Assembly: GCF_009208565.1 (NCBI RefSeq)
Contig: NZ_WFLK01000009.1
Span: 182,838-246,837 of the forward strand
DNA from: Janthinobacterium aquaticum
GTDB lineage: Bacteria; Pseudomonadota; Gammaproteobacteria; Burkholderiales; Burkholderiaceae_D
Direction of reading: 5' to 3'
DNA: 64,000 bases
Within the stretch, counting starts at the first letter, position 1. Each line of letters opens with the position of its first letter. The notes beneath the pieces are model-generated. The model did no database searches. It saw nothing but the letters and a program-made list of their open reading frames with translations, and was not told where the DNA came from. Shown here piece by piece: positions 25,563 to 34,581 of this stretch. Position numbers and translations under genes: made by a program.

Positions 25563-26921
25563 TTACAGATACCGCGCCAGCATCGCCCGTTCCAGCGCTG
25601 CATCGAGTTCGATACGCACGAAGTGGCCGCTGCCTGGCGCCACACTGATTTCCTCGCCGCTATCGGACAGCATGCGCGTGACGACGATATCGCGGTTGCC
25701 GGCCGGGTGCATCGCTTCGAGGCGGTCGCCCACGCTGAAGCGGTTCTTGACGTCGATCCGGGCCCAGCCGTTTTCCACCGCCAGCACATCGCCGACATAC
25801 TGGCTGCGGTTCAGTTCCGACACGCCGCGCATATAGTTCTGGTGGGCTTGCGTATGGTGGCGCTGGTAGAAGCCGTCGGTGTAGCCGCGGTTGGCCAGGC
25901 CTTGCAGCTGGCCCAGCAGGCCGGTGTCGAACGGGCGGCCGGCGACGGCGTCGTCGATGGCCTGGCGATATGCCTGCGCCGTGCGCGCCGCGTAGTACAG
26001 CGACTTGGTGCGGCCTTCCACCTTCAGCGAATCGACGCCGATTTTCACAAGCCGCTCGATATGCTCGATCGCGCGCAGGTCCTTGGAATTCATGATGTAG
26101 GTGCCGTGCTCGTCTTCCATGATCGGCATCATCTGGCCTGGGCGCTGGGCTTCCTCGATCAGGTAGGCGCGGTCGGCCAGCGGGTGGCGCGGCTGCTGGT
26201 GCAGCGCCGAAAAGGAATTGTTGGCCTCTTCCAGCGCCTGCTCGAAGTGTAGCGGCACCACCTGCATGGGCGCGTAGTCGCCGGTGGCGTCTTCGGCCGC
26301 ATCGCCAACCTTGTAGTCCCAGCGGCAGGAATTGGTGCAGGTACCCTGGTTCGGATCGCGGTGGTTAAAGTAACCCGACAGCAGGCAGCGGCCCGAGTAG
26401 GCGATGCACAGCGCGCCATGGACAAACACTTCGAGTTCCATTTCCGGGCAGCGCTGGCGGATTTCCTCGACCTCGTCGAGCGACAGTTCGCGTGACAGGA
26501 TCACGCGCGTCAGGCCCATGCGGTGCCAGAACTTCACGTCGGCCCAGTTGACGGCGTTGGCCTGCACCGACAGATGCACGGGCACCTCGGGCCACTTGTC
26601 GCGCACCATCATGATCAGACCCGGGTCGGCCATGATCAACGCATCGGGGCGCATGGCAATCACCGGCTCCATGTCGCGCAGATAGGTTTTCAGCTTGGCG
26701 TTATGAGCAAAGATATTGCTGGCGACAAAGAATTGCTTGCCGCGCGCATGCGCGCCGTCTATGCCTTCCTGCAGCGACTGCAGCGAAGAAAAATCATTAT
26801 TGCGCACGCGCAGGCTGTAGCGGGGCTGGCCCGCGTAGACGGCGTCGGCGCCGTAATCAAAGGCAGCGTGCATTTTGGCCAGGGAGCCGGCAGGGAGGAG
26901 CAGTTCGGGAGCGCGTAGCAT
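25563..26921 (-). CDS. trhP: tRNA 5-hydroxyuridine modification protein, U32 peptidase family
   Basis: The 452-residue protein is nearly the length of E. coli YegQ/TrhP (453). It starts 'MLRAPELLLPAGSLAKMHAAFDYGADAVYAGQPRYSLR', the hallmark of the group. The Cys cluster 'YSGRCLLSGYFNHRDPNQGTCTNSCRWDYK' would ligate an iron-sulfur cluster. In E. coli it hydroxylates U34 of tRNAs with prephenate as donor; despite the family name it is not known to be a peptidase in this role. The ATG at 26921 is chosen by homology; the 65 codons upstream do not look like protein. Confidence 0.9.
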   Translation of the reverse strand: MLRAPELLLPAGSLAKMHAAFDYGADAVYAGQPRYSLRVRNNDFSSLQSLQEGIDGAHARGKQFFVASNIFAHNAKLKTYLRDMEPVIAMRPDALIMADPGLIMMVRDKWPEVPVHLSVQANAVNWADVKFWHRMGLTRVILSRELSLDEVEEIRQRCPEMELEVFVHGALCIAYSGRCLLSGYFNHRDPNQGTCTNSCRWDYKVGDAAEDATGDYAPMQVVPLHFEQALEEANNSFSALHQQPRHPLADRAYLIEEAQRPGQMMPIMEDEHGTYIMNSKDLRAIEHIERLVKIGVDSLKVEGRTKSLYYAARTAQAYRQAIDDAVAGRPFDTGLLGQLQGLANRGYTDGFYQRHHTQAHQNYMRGVSELNRSQYVGDVLAVENGWARIDVKNRFSVGDRLEAMHPAGNRDIVVTRMLSDSGEEISVAPGSGHFVRIELDAALERAMLARYL

Positions 26922-27197
26922 GGTGGAGGCGGGCAAAGCTTTTGATGGTAGGGGGCTTGTGCGGGTTTTGCATTGATGCGCGTCAAGGATTTGGGTTTTG
27001 GAATTACCCCGAACGGCGAAAGGCTGGGATCGGATGCGGGCGCCCACCCCCTCAGGGTTCGACCCCAGTTCTGCTGGTGGGTTAAAAGACCTTGGAAAGT
27101 GTTGCACTCCAGCCACGCCACATCAACCCTCCAGCCCCTGCAAGCACTACTGATACTCGCCGCCAGCAAACGAAGACTTGTTACAATCCTATTTTTA
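26922..27197. other. intergenic region between trhP and the sigma factor gene
   Basis: Together with the Fur site this gap is 314 bases. It holds divergent promoter space and the 14-base string CCCGAACGGCGAAA at 27008-27021, which recurs at 34456-34469. A possible -10 'TACAAT' for the sigma factor gene lies at 27182-27187. No small gene is supported. Confidence 0.5.
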
Positions 27198-27216
27198 AAT
27201 GATAATAGTTCTCATT
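27198..27216 (+). promoter_or_regulatory. Fur box upstream of the ECF sigma factor gene
   Basis: The 19 bases AATGATAATAGTTCTCATT form two 9-base arms around a central A, with 7 of 9 pairs matching, and contain the exact core AATGATAAT. It lies just downstream of a possible -10 (27182-27187) and 20 bases before the GTG start, a place where bound Fur would block transcription. It stands out in an AT-rich patch. Confidence 0.85.
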
Positions 27217-27235
27217 TAAATCTGAGGCGTGCATT

Positions 27236-27724
27236 GTGGATGTGAGTTACGAGAGTCTGTATCGGGAACACCGCTCCTGGCTGATCAGCTGGATGCGAGC
27301 CAGGCTCGGACATTGCTCCGACCGCGCTGCCGACTTCGTACACGACACCTTTGTACGCATCCTGCAGTCCGGTACGCAAGCTGCCGATATTGCCCAGCCG
27401 CGCCCCTATCTCACCACGATCGCTCGCGGCCTGATGGTTGACCATTTTCGCCGCAACGACCTTGAAAAAGCTTATCTGGATGAACTGGCGCACATTCCCG
27501 AAGCGCTGCAGCCGTCACCGGAAGAGCGCGCCATCCTGCTGGAAACTCTGCTGACGATCGACCGCATGCTGAACGGCCTGGGACCGAAAGTGCGCCAGGC
27601 TTTCCTGCTGGCGCAGATCGACGGCCTTGACTATGCAACAATTGCGCAAGAACTCGATGTATCCGTGAGCAGTGTCAAACAATATATGCGAAAGGCCGTC
27701 TTGCAATGCCTGAAATGTCTGTAA
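27236..27724 (+). CDS. FecI-type ECF RNA polymerase sigma factor
   Basis: The 162-residue protein has sigma region 2 (about 6-75, 'YREHRSWLISWMRARLG', 'AADFVHDTFVRILQ', 'PRPYLTTIARGLMVDHFRR') and region 4 (about 105-158, 'LGPKVRQAFLLAQIDGLDYATIAQELDVSVSSVKQYMRKA'). This is the iron-starvation FecI class. The GTG at 27236 follows 'TGAGG'. The FecR gene overlaps its end by 19 bases. With the Fur box upstream, the expected logic is derepression on iron starvation, then activation by the receptor-FecR relay to transcribe the receptor and protease genes. Confidence 0.92.
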   Translation: MDVSYESLYREHRSWLISWMRARLGHCSDRAADFVHDTFVRILQSGTQAADIAQPRPYLTTIARGLMVDHFRRNDLEKAYLDELAHIPEALQPSPEERAILLETLLTIDRMLNGLGPKVRQAFLLAQIDGLDYATIAQELDVSVSSVKQYMRKAVLQCLKCL

Positions 27725-28674
27725 GCCAGGCAGAGCTGGAAGACCTGCATCTGGAAGCGGCCGCCGACTGGTTTGTGTCGCTGTCAGAAGAAGGTAGCGC
27801 AGAGGCGCGTCGACGCTGGCAGGCCTGGCACGATGCGGCGCCGGCGCACCAGCAGGCCTGGGAAAAGGTCGAGCGATTGCAAAGCCTGCTGGCCGGCGCG
27901 CCATTGCAGGCTTCCCACGTGCTGCGGCAACCCTCGCGCAAGCCGGAACGCAAGTCGCGGCGCCAGCTGATGTCGTTTATCGGCGTGGCGTTTGCCGCTG
28001 GCATGGGATCGGTGTTTCTGCCCACCGCACCGCAGCGACCGGCCACGCGCTGGATCGCTACCGCACGCGGCGAACGGCGCAGTGTGACGCTGCCGGACGG
28101 CGGTCGCGTCTGGCTGAGTTCAGGCACCCGCATCGGCATCGCCTACGATGGACAGCATCGCGATATTTATCTGGCGCAAGGCGCACTACAATTGACCAGC
28201 GGCAGCGATCTGCGTCGTCGTCCTTTGCGCATTCTGTCGCGCGATGGCGTGGTGCGCCCGCTTGGCACGCGCTTGACGGTGACCCAGTTTGCCGCGCACA
28301 GCGTACTGGCAGTGCAGGAGCATGCGGCTGAAGTGCTTACGCATAACGGCCACGATGATCCGGCCGTGCGCCTGAAGGCTGGCCAGCGCGTGCGCTTTTC
28401 CAGCAGCGCGTGCGGCCGCGTGCACAATTCCAGCTTTGGCGACGACGCCTGGACGCGCGGCCTGCTGATGGCGATGGACTTGCCGCTGCCCGAATTTGCC
28501 GCCCAGTTTGCGTTGTACTCGGGGCAGTCGGTCGAAGTGGCGCCGGCGCTGGCCAGCCGGCGCGTGTCCGGCACCTACCAGATCGATGCGCCGGGACGTT
28601 CGCTGCAGACGCTGGCCGATGTGCTGGCGATCCGCGCCGAGCGTACGGAGATGGGCTGGCGCCTGCGGCCGTAA
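27706..28674 (+). CDS. FecR-type anti-sigma / sigma regulator
   Basis: The 322-residue protein has the cytoplasmic DUF4880 N-terminus (about 10-60, 'AADWFVSLSEEGSAEARRRWQAWHDAAPAHQQAWEKVERL'), a membrane segment at about 85-105 after an Arg-rich stop, and the periplasmic FecR domain (about 110-215, 'TARGERRSVTLPDGGRVWLSSGTRIGI'). The C-terminal part (about 245-320) is the receptor-contacting region resembling an STN fold. It relays the loaded-receptor signal to the sigma factor. It overlaps the sigma gene, as usual for the pair. Confidence 0.92.
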   Translation: MPEMSVSQAELEDLHLEAAADWFVSLSEEGSAEARRRWQAWHDAAPAHQQAWEKVERLQSLLAGAPLQASHVLRQPSRKPERKSRRQLMSFIGVAFAAGMGSVFLPTAPQRPATRWIATARGERRSVTLPDGGRVWLSSGTRIGIAYDGQHRDIYLAQGALQLTSGSDLRRRPLRILSRDGVVRPLGTRLTVTQFAAHSVLAVQEHAAEVLTHNGHDDPAVRLKAGQRVRFSSSACGRVHNSSFGDDAWTRGLLMAMDLPLPEFAAQFALYSGQSVEVAPALASRRVSGTYQIDAPGRSLQTLADVLAIRAERTEMGWRLRP

Positions 28675-28761
28675 AAACAGGCCATAAAAATATTTAAAAA
28701 AGTCTGTCCTTTTCCGCTTCTGCTTCGGCCTACAGATAAGCCCATTATTTGTAGACGAAAA

Positions 28762-31602
28762 ATGAATCCTGTTGCCAATAACGCTGTCCCTTCTTCTGTT
28801 TCCCGCAAGCGCGGCCTGCGCATGCGTCCTGTGTTGGCTGCCATGCTGGCCGCTGGCGCGATCCTGCCGGTCTTTGCTGCCGAGCCTGCCGTGCGTGCGA
28901 TGCCGGCCAAAGTCTATGCGCTGCCATCGGCGCCGCTGGCCGATGTGCTGAACCGCTTTGCCGCCGAGTCCGGCGTAGTGCTGGTGTTCGACGCCGACCA
29001 GTTGCGCGGCGTGCAATCGAAGGGACTGCAGGGCAAATACGATGTGTCGTCCGGTTTCCAGGCGTTGCTGGCCGAGTCGAAATTTGAAGTAGTGATGGGC
29101 GCGTCGGGCGGTTATATGCTGCGTGCGCGTCCTGCGCCGGTACGCGACGAGCAGGCGGCGCTGGAGCGCCGCGGCTCGCATACCCTGTCGGAAATCACCG
29201 TGGAAGCGTCCACGCTGCCGACGGTGGAGCGCCTGGACCGCGAAATGATCCGCAATATGCCGGCCATTAACGGCGACATGACCAGCCAGCTCAAACTCAA
29301 CCCGAATATCCAGTTCGACGAATCGGCACTGGCCGCTGCCACCGGTGGCGAGATTGCACCGGCTGAAATCAGCATACACGGCGCCAAGCCCTACCAGAAT
29401 GAAATCCTGGTCGACGGCATTTCGATTTCCAATGATATCGATCCGGGCAACAAGGTCACGTCCACCAGTGTCGACCAGATTCCGGGCGCCTCGCAGGCGC
29501 TGGCGATTGACAGCAGCATCCTGTGCGAAATCGATGTCAAGGATTCCAATGTATCGGCCGAATACGGCCGCTTTACCGGCGGCGTCGTCAGTGCGACGGT
29601 CTGCTCGGCACGCAAGAAGTTTGGCGGCAATGTCTCGGTCGGCTATACGTCGTCGGACTGGAGCAAGCTGTATATCGATCCGGCCCGGCAGGAAGAATTC
29701 GAGAACTCGTCCAGTGACCAGTTGCAGCCAAGGTTCAGGAAGTGGACTTACAAGACTACCGTCGAAGCGCGTCCGAGCGAAGACTGGGGCGTGCTGATGA
29801 ACGTGGTGCGCCGCAAGTCGGAAATTCCGCTCAAGCGCTTCTCGACTGAAAACGCCAATACCACCACCAGCCGCGAAGTAACGCAGACGCGCCAGCAGGA
29901 CACCTTGCTGGTCAAGGCTGACTACACGCCCGCAGGCAGCCGCCACAAGGGCGAGGTCACGATGGTGTACGCGCCATCGTCCAATACCTACTTCATGGAA
30001 AACTACCGCGACAGCAATTACACCATCGACAGCGGCGGCCTGAACCTGAGCGGCAAATGGGAATCGCGCTATGACCTGGCAAAGCTGACCCACCAGGTAT
30101 CGTATTCGAAGAACGAACAGTCGCGCCGCAGCGATGTGGATTACTACCGCGCATGGCGCTGGTCGGATGACAAGAACTGGGGTGACCCGACCCGCACCAA
30201 TCCGACCAGTGGCGAAGGCGCGCGTGGCGATATCGACCAGGAAGTGCGTACCGTGGCCTACAAGTTCGGCGCCGCTTTCATGCCATTTAACCTGGGCAGT
30301 ACAAAACACCGCGTCAACGCCGGCCTGGAACTGCGCCGCCAGGATGCCGATTACGAGCGCCTGCGCGATCACTTTTACTACCTGACGCCTAGCAACCTGC
30401 TGACGACCGGCAACTCTTCGCGCTGCATGATGCCCGATGGCACAGTCGATACGCAAGCCTGCTCGACCACCCGGCCGCTGCGTTATACCGCAGGCCAGTA
30501 TTTCGGCCGCCTGATGACCTATCGCGCAGGCAAATTTGATGTGAGTAACAATTCCTGGGCCGCTTATGCGGAAGACGAAGCAACCTGGCGCGACCTGTCG
30601 CTGCGCGTCGGTGTGCGTGGTGACAGGGACAGCCTGGCTGGCGGCACCAATTTTGCGCCGCGCCTGCGCCTGGGCTGGCAGGCAACCGACCCGCTGTCGC
30701 TCGATGTGGGGGCCAATCGTTACTATGGCCGCAGCATGTTTGCCTTTGCCCTGCAGGAAAAAGCCAACACGCTGCTGGCAACCCAGACGCGTACCAGCAA
30801 CCTGGTCTGGGGCACTCCTGTTATCAGCCGCCCGCTTAATCGACTGGAAGACATGAAGTCGCCGTACGACGATGAATTCACGGTAGGCGGTACCTATGAG
30901 TCCCAGGCGCTGGCGGGCCCGGTCAGCCTGCGCTTTACGCGTCGTACCGGCAAGGATCAGGTAGTACGCCTGGTGCGTTCGGGCCAGGCCGACTGCAATG
31001 GCGGCACCTGCTACATCTTCAGCAATGATGGCGGCAGCGTCAGCAAGGACGTGACCCTGAGCTGGTCGAACTCGCGTGCCTTCAAGATCGGCGATGTGGC
31101 CAACCGCATGTGGGTGGCCGTCAACAAAAGCGATGTCGAGTCCAACTACGCCACCTATGCTGAAAACTATGGCAATGCGATGCTGCGCGACGACCTGATC
31201 CGCTACGACGGCAGAATCATCCGCAACTCCGAGCGTCCGGCCGAAAACTACAACCGTCCGTGGACGCTGCGCATCGGTGCCATGAGCACCTGGCCCGCAC
31301 AAAGCCTGACGGTCAGCAATATCCTGCGCATCCGTGGCGGCTACGAAAAAATCCTGCGCAACGGCAGCTATGTATATGAGGGCGCGTCGCTGGAGAATTA
31401 CGAGAAAACCCGCCTGCCGCAATCGAATGCCATCGATACCGTGGTGAACTGGAATCCGCGCGTCTACCGCAGCCAGCGTCTCGATGTAAAACTGACGATT
31501 GAAAACATCACCAACCAGAAAAACAAGATGACGGTCAATGACACCTATGCCAGCTACGAGCGCGGCCGTACCTTTGCGCTGGAAATTGGCTATGGCTTCT
31601 AA
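28762..31602 (+). CDS. TonB-dependent receptor with N-terminal signalling (STN) domain
   Basis: The 946-residue outer-membrane protein has a long signal peptide (about 1-40), an STN domain (about 50-122, 'LPSAPLADVLNRFAAESGVVLVFD'), a plug (about 150-290, 'AEISIHGAKPYQNEILVDGISI', 'VKDSNVSAEYGRFTGGVV') and a barrel ending in aromatic 'LEIGYGF'. The STN domain ties it to the sigma/FecR pair upstream. It is longer in the extracellular loops than simple siderophore receptors, and the next gene is a periplasmic M16 protease. By analogy to FusA/FusC, a protein ligand such as a ferredoxin is plausible. The ligand itself cannot be read from sequence. Confidence 0.9.
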   Translation: MNPVANNAVPSSVSRKRGLRMRPVLAAMLAAGAILPVFAAEPAVRAMPAKVYALPSAPLADVLNRFAAESGVVLVFDADQLRGVQSKGLQGKYDVSSGFQALLAESKFEVVMGASGGYMLRARPAPVRDEQAALERRGSHTLSEITVEASTLPTVERLDREMIRNMPAINGDMTSQLKLNPNIQFDESALAAATGGEIAPAEISIHGAKPYQNEILVDGISISNDIDPGNKVTSTSVDQIPGASQALAIDSSILCEIDVKDSNVSAEYGRFTGGVVSATVCSARKKFGGNVSVGYTSSDWSKLYIDPARQEEFENSSSDQLQPRFRKWTYKTTVEARPSEDWGVLMNVVRRKSEIPLKRFSTENANTTTSREVTQTRQQDTLLVKADYTPAGSRHKGEVTMVYAPSSNTYFMENYRDSNYTIDSGGLNLSGKWESRYDLAKLTHQVSYSKNEQSRRSDVDYYRAWRWSDDKNWGDPTRTNPTSGEGARGDIDQEVRTVAYKFGAAFMPFNLGSTKHRVNAGLELRRQDADYERLRDHFYYLTPSNLLTTGNSSRCMMPDGTVDTQACSTTRPLRYTAGQYFGRLMTYRAGKFDVSNNSWAAYAEDEATWRDLSLRVGVRGDRDSLAGGTNFAPRLRLGWQATDPLSLDVGANRYYGRSMFAFALQEKANTLLATQTRTSNLVWGTPVISRPLNRLEDMKSPYDDEFTVGGTYESQALAGPVSLRFTRRTGKDQVVRLVRSGQADCNGGTCYIFSNDGGSVSKDVTLSWSNSRAFKIGDVANRMWVAVNKSDVESNYATYAENYGNAMLRDDLIRYDGRIIRNSERPAENYNRPWTLRIGAMSTWPAQSLTVSNILRIRGGYEKILRNGSYVYEGASLENYEKTRLPQSNAIDTVVNWNPRVYRSQRLDVKLTIENITNQKNKMTVNDTYASYERGRTFALEIGYGF

Positions 31603-34405
31603 GTTGACGTCGCCACGGCGCTGGCTGGCCGCCGGCGCAGCGTTGGTGCTGGCGGTGCTGGTGCTGCCGCAGGCGGTGATGGCAGCAGACGCGTTTCGCT
31701 GGAGCAAGGAAGTCCAGCGCGGCCAGCTCGACAACGGCCTGAACTACTACATCATCAATACCGGTGATGCTGGCAAGCAGGTCTCGCTGCAGCTGTTGGT
31801 CAAGGTCGGCTCGCTCGACGAGCGCGACGACCAGTCCGGCGTTGCGCATATGGTCGAGCATATGGTGTTCCACGCCACCCGCAAGTATCCGGCTGGCCTG
31901 AAGCAGCATATGGAAAGCCTGGGCTGGCGCATCGGCGTGAACTACAACGCGCAGACCAACTTCGAGCGCACGCTGTATATGCTGACTACCGACAGCAAGG
32001 CGGGCAGCGTGGAAGCCGGGCTCGATGTGCTGGCGCAGTTTGCCGGCGGCGCGTTGATCCCGGCCGATGCGCTGGAGCCGGAACGCCAGATTATCCTGGA
32101 AGAGTGGCGCACCAAGCTCGGCGTGCGCGAGCGTATGGACCGCCAGCGCCGCGCCTTGCTGCGCGCCGGCTCGCTCTACCCGGAACGCCCGACCATCGGT
32201 ACTGAAAGCAGCATCCGCCAGCAGCCGGCGCAAACCCTGCGCCGTTTCTACAGCGACTGGTATCGTCCCGGCAATATGGCTTTGTTGGTCGTCGGCAATG
32301 TCGATGCCAGCGCCTTGCAACCGCTGATCACGCAGTACTTCAAGGACCTGGTGCCGGCCGCTTTGCCGACGCGCAATTCACCCGATCCCGAGCTGCATGA
32401 TCAACTGCGCGTCGCTCAGTTGCAGGACCCCGAAAACAGCGCCAGCCAGGTCGGCTGGCTGCTGCGTTTTCGCGAAGACAAGCGCCAGGACGTCGACGGC
32501 ATGCGCGCGCGCCTGATCGACCGCATTGCCGAGCGTGCCCTGCGTAGCCAGGTACGCCGCCTGGCCGTCAAGCTGCCAGCTGGCGTCAGCTCGCTCAGCA
32601 GCAGCCGTGGCGGCCTGGGCGAGTCGACCGGTTCGCTGGGCTTTGTGGCCAGTGTCAGCGTCGATGGTCATCAGGCCGGTTTGCAGCAATTGCTGCTGCT
32701 GCAGGAGCGCCTGCGCCGAGATGGTCTCAATGCCGGCGATATTGCCAGGGAAATGGCCGAAGTGCGGCGCCTGAATGACAAAGGCCCGTCGCAGCAGGCC
32801 GACCGCGAACTGAACGGCTGGCAGGCGATGCTGGCCGACGCCGTGCAGGCCGATCGCATCCTGCAGGACCCGCTGCAAAAGCAGGAGCAGATCAGCGCTA
32901 TCGTGCGCGAGCTGAAGCCGGCCGATATCAATGCACGCCTGCAACAGTGGCTGGCTGCGCCTGATCGCCTGCTGTTTATGCTGGCACCTGGCATGAGTCC
33001 GGTCAAGCTGCCAACAGCTGCGCAGGTGCTGGCGCAACAGAAGAAGCTGGCCACGGCTGCCTTGCCGCCCTTGCTTGCCGATAAAAAAGCCGCAGCCGCA
33101 CCGGCCAGCCTGCCCGAACTCGACAGCAGCGGCGCCATCGTGCGCGAGGACGATCTGGGTCACGGCGTGCAGCGCTGGACGCTGGCCAATGGTGATGTGG
33201 TGGTCTGGCAGCCTCAGCCGAAAGAAACCGTGATGCGCTTTGCCGCGCATGCCGGCGCCGGCTACCGCCTGCCTGGCGCGCCGACCTGGCAATGGCAGCT
33301 GGCCGCGCAACTGGGCAATGAGTCGGATCTGGCCGGACAGCAGGAGGGCGAACTGGCGCGCTGGAGCACGGCGCGCAAGGTGAAACTGTCGCAGCAGCAA
33401 AGCGAGACACAGCTGATCTACAGCGCCGGCGTGCCGGCTGCGCAACTGGAAGACCTGCTGCGCCTGTATGCCGCGCGCCAGTCGCAGACCGGGATCGCAT
33501 TGCCAGCCTTGATCTCCGCGACCGATCAGCTGGCGCGCCAGATGGCGCGCCGTCCCGATACCGCCAGCGAACAGGCCAGCGCGCAACTGAGCAAGCTGCG
33601 CTATGGCGAGCTGCCGCTGGACCAGTATCCGGATGAAGCTGCCTTGCAGGCGCTGGCCACGCCAGCCGGGCTGGCAACGGTGGGCCAGCAATGGACGCAG
33701 CTTGGCGCCTATCCGGTGACGTATTTCATCAGCGGTCCGGCCGACAGTGCGCAGATGAAAGAGCTGGCTGCGACCTGGCTGGCCGGCATTGCCCGCAAGG
33801 CCGGCAGCCAACCGGCCCAGCCGCTGGTGCAGGCCGATGGCTACCATGAAGCGCGCCTGGCGGTCAGCCTGGAGCCGCAAGGCAGCGTGCGCGCTGTGGC
33901 CAGCCAGGCCATGCCCTGGTCGCCCGAGCGCGCTGCGCAGACGGCCATTTTGTCGCGCATCGCTTACCGCCAGCTGCGCCAGGAACTGCGCGAGAAAGAG
34001 GCTGGTATTTACCGGCTCAATTACAAGCTCAGCCTGGACCCGCAAAGCCGTCTGCAAAGCGAGCTGTCGTTTACCTCGGCGCCGGAACGCCTCGATGCGC
34101 TGTGGAGTGCGGCCCTGCGTGTGCTAGAGCGCCTGCCGTCCCAGCTCGACACGGCCATGCTGAACGAGGAAATCGCCCGCCTGCGCAGCAGCGAAGCCCA
34201 GCGCACCAGCGACGCCGGCACCCGCTTTGCCCGTTTGCAATTGAGCTACACGCAATACGGCGATGCCCGTTACCTCGATGACAGCAAGCAACTGCTGGCC
34301 GGCGTGACTGCCGACAGCGTGCGCGCACTGGCGCAGGAGTTCCACCTGGCGCGCGACCTGGCGGTGGTCAAGGTAGTGCCGAAGGAGGGTGGTGCGAGCC
34401 ACTAG
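31592..34405 (+). CDS. periplasmic M16 family zinc protease (PqqL/FusC-like)
   Basis: The 937-residue protein has a signal peptide (about 1-32, 'LPQAVMAA') and two M16 halves. The first carries the inverted zinc motif HxxEH as His86-Met-Val-Glu89-His90, with the distal Glu in 'ILEEWRTK' (170/171). The second half (about 540-930) is the inactive clamp half. Length and export match E. coli PqqL and Pectobacterium FusC, which degrade an imported ferredoxin to free iron. The ATG at 31592 overlaps the receptor stop by 11 bases, so both proteins are coupled. A TTCG-loop terminator follows. Confidence 0.9.
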   Translation: MASKLTSPRRWLAAGAALVLAVLVLPQAVMAADAFRWSKEVQRGQLDNGLNYYIINTGDAGKQVSLQLLVKVGSLDERDDQSGVAHMVEHMVFHATRKYPAGLKQHMESLGWRIGVNYNAQTNFERTLYMLTTDSKAGSVEAGLDVLAQFAGGALIPADALEPERQIILEEWRTKLGVRERMDRQRRALLRAGSLYPERPTIGTESSIRQQPAQTLRRFYSDWYRPGNMALLVVGNVDASALQPLITQYFKDLVPAALPTRNSPDPELHDQLRVAQLQDPENSASQVGWLLRFREDKRQDVDGMRARLIDRIAERALRSQVRRLAVKLPAGVSSLSSSRGGLGESTGSLGFVASVSVDGHQAGLQQLLLLQERLRRDGLNAGDIAREMAEVRRLNDKGPSQQADRELNGWQAMLADAVQADRILQDPLQKQEQISAIVRELKPADINARLQQWLAAPDRLLFMLAPGMSPVKLPTAAQVLAQQKKLATAALPPLLADKKAAAAPASLPELDSSGAIVREDDLGHGVQRWTLANGDVVVWQPQPKETVMRFAAHAGAGYRLPGAPTWQWQLAAQLGNESDLAGQQEGELARWSTARKVKLSQQQSETQLIYSAGVPAAQLEDLLRLYAARQSQTGIALPALISATDQLARQMARRPDTASEQASAQLSKLRYGELPLDQYPDEAALQALATPAGLATVGQQWTQLGAYPVTYFISGPADSAQMKELAATWLAGIARKAGSQPAQPLVQADGYHEARLAVSLEPQGSVRAVASQAMPWSPERAAQTAILSRIAYRQLRQELREKEAGIYRLNYKLSLDPQSRLQSELSFTSAPERLDALWSAALRVLERLPSQLDTAMLNEEIARLRSSEAQRTSDAGTRFARLQLSYTQYGDARYLDDSKQLLAGVTADSVRALAQEFHLARDLAVVKVVPKEGGASH

Positions 34406-34421
34406 ACTGCAGACGTTCATG

Positions 34422-34453
34422 AAAACGCCAATCTTCGGATTGGCGTTTTTTTT
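34422..34453 (+). terminator. Rho-independent terminator of the receptor/protease operon
   Basis: A 12-base stem (34422-34433 with 34438-34449) with a TTCG loop and a run of T to 34453, 16 bases after the protease stop. It closes the operon that begins at the Fur box. Confidence 0.92.
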
Positions 34454-34526
34454 AACCCGAACGGCGAAATGCAGGCGGCTGATCCCGGTCCTTGTCTTCG
34501 AGTTAACAATAACCTTGCTCACCTGC

Positions 34527-34552
34527 TACAAATGTGGCATGCTACAAATGTA
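34527..34552 (+). promoter_or_regulatory. two tandem BlaI-type operators
   Basis: TACAAATGT at 34527-34535 and the perfect palindrome-like TACAAATGTA at 34543-34552 lie 16 bases apart, one and a half helical turns, directly before the alpha/beta hydrolase gene. TACA-N2-TGTA is the recognition core of BlaI/MecI repressors, and a BlaI-family gene lies in the same operon. Confidence 0.8.
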
Positions 34553-34581
34553 GCTACCAACCACATACTCAGGGAAGATCA

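Noticed and set aside
25563..26921. Collagenase-type peptidase, from the U32 family name
   Set aside because: Length and N-terminus match YegQ/TrhP, a tRNA hydroxylation protein.
28186..31734. 1182-codon open frame on the minus strand opposite the receptor gene
   Set aside because: It is the antisense of the FecR and receptor genes; its composition is codon-shadow of GC-rich DNA (many Arg, Ala, His, Gln) with no domain, while the plus strand reads as known families.
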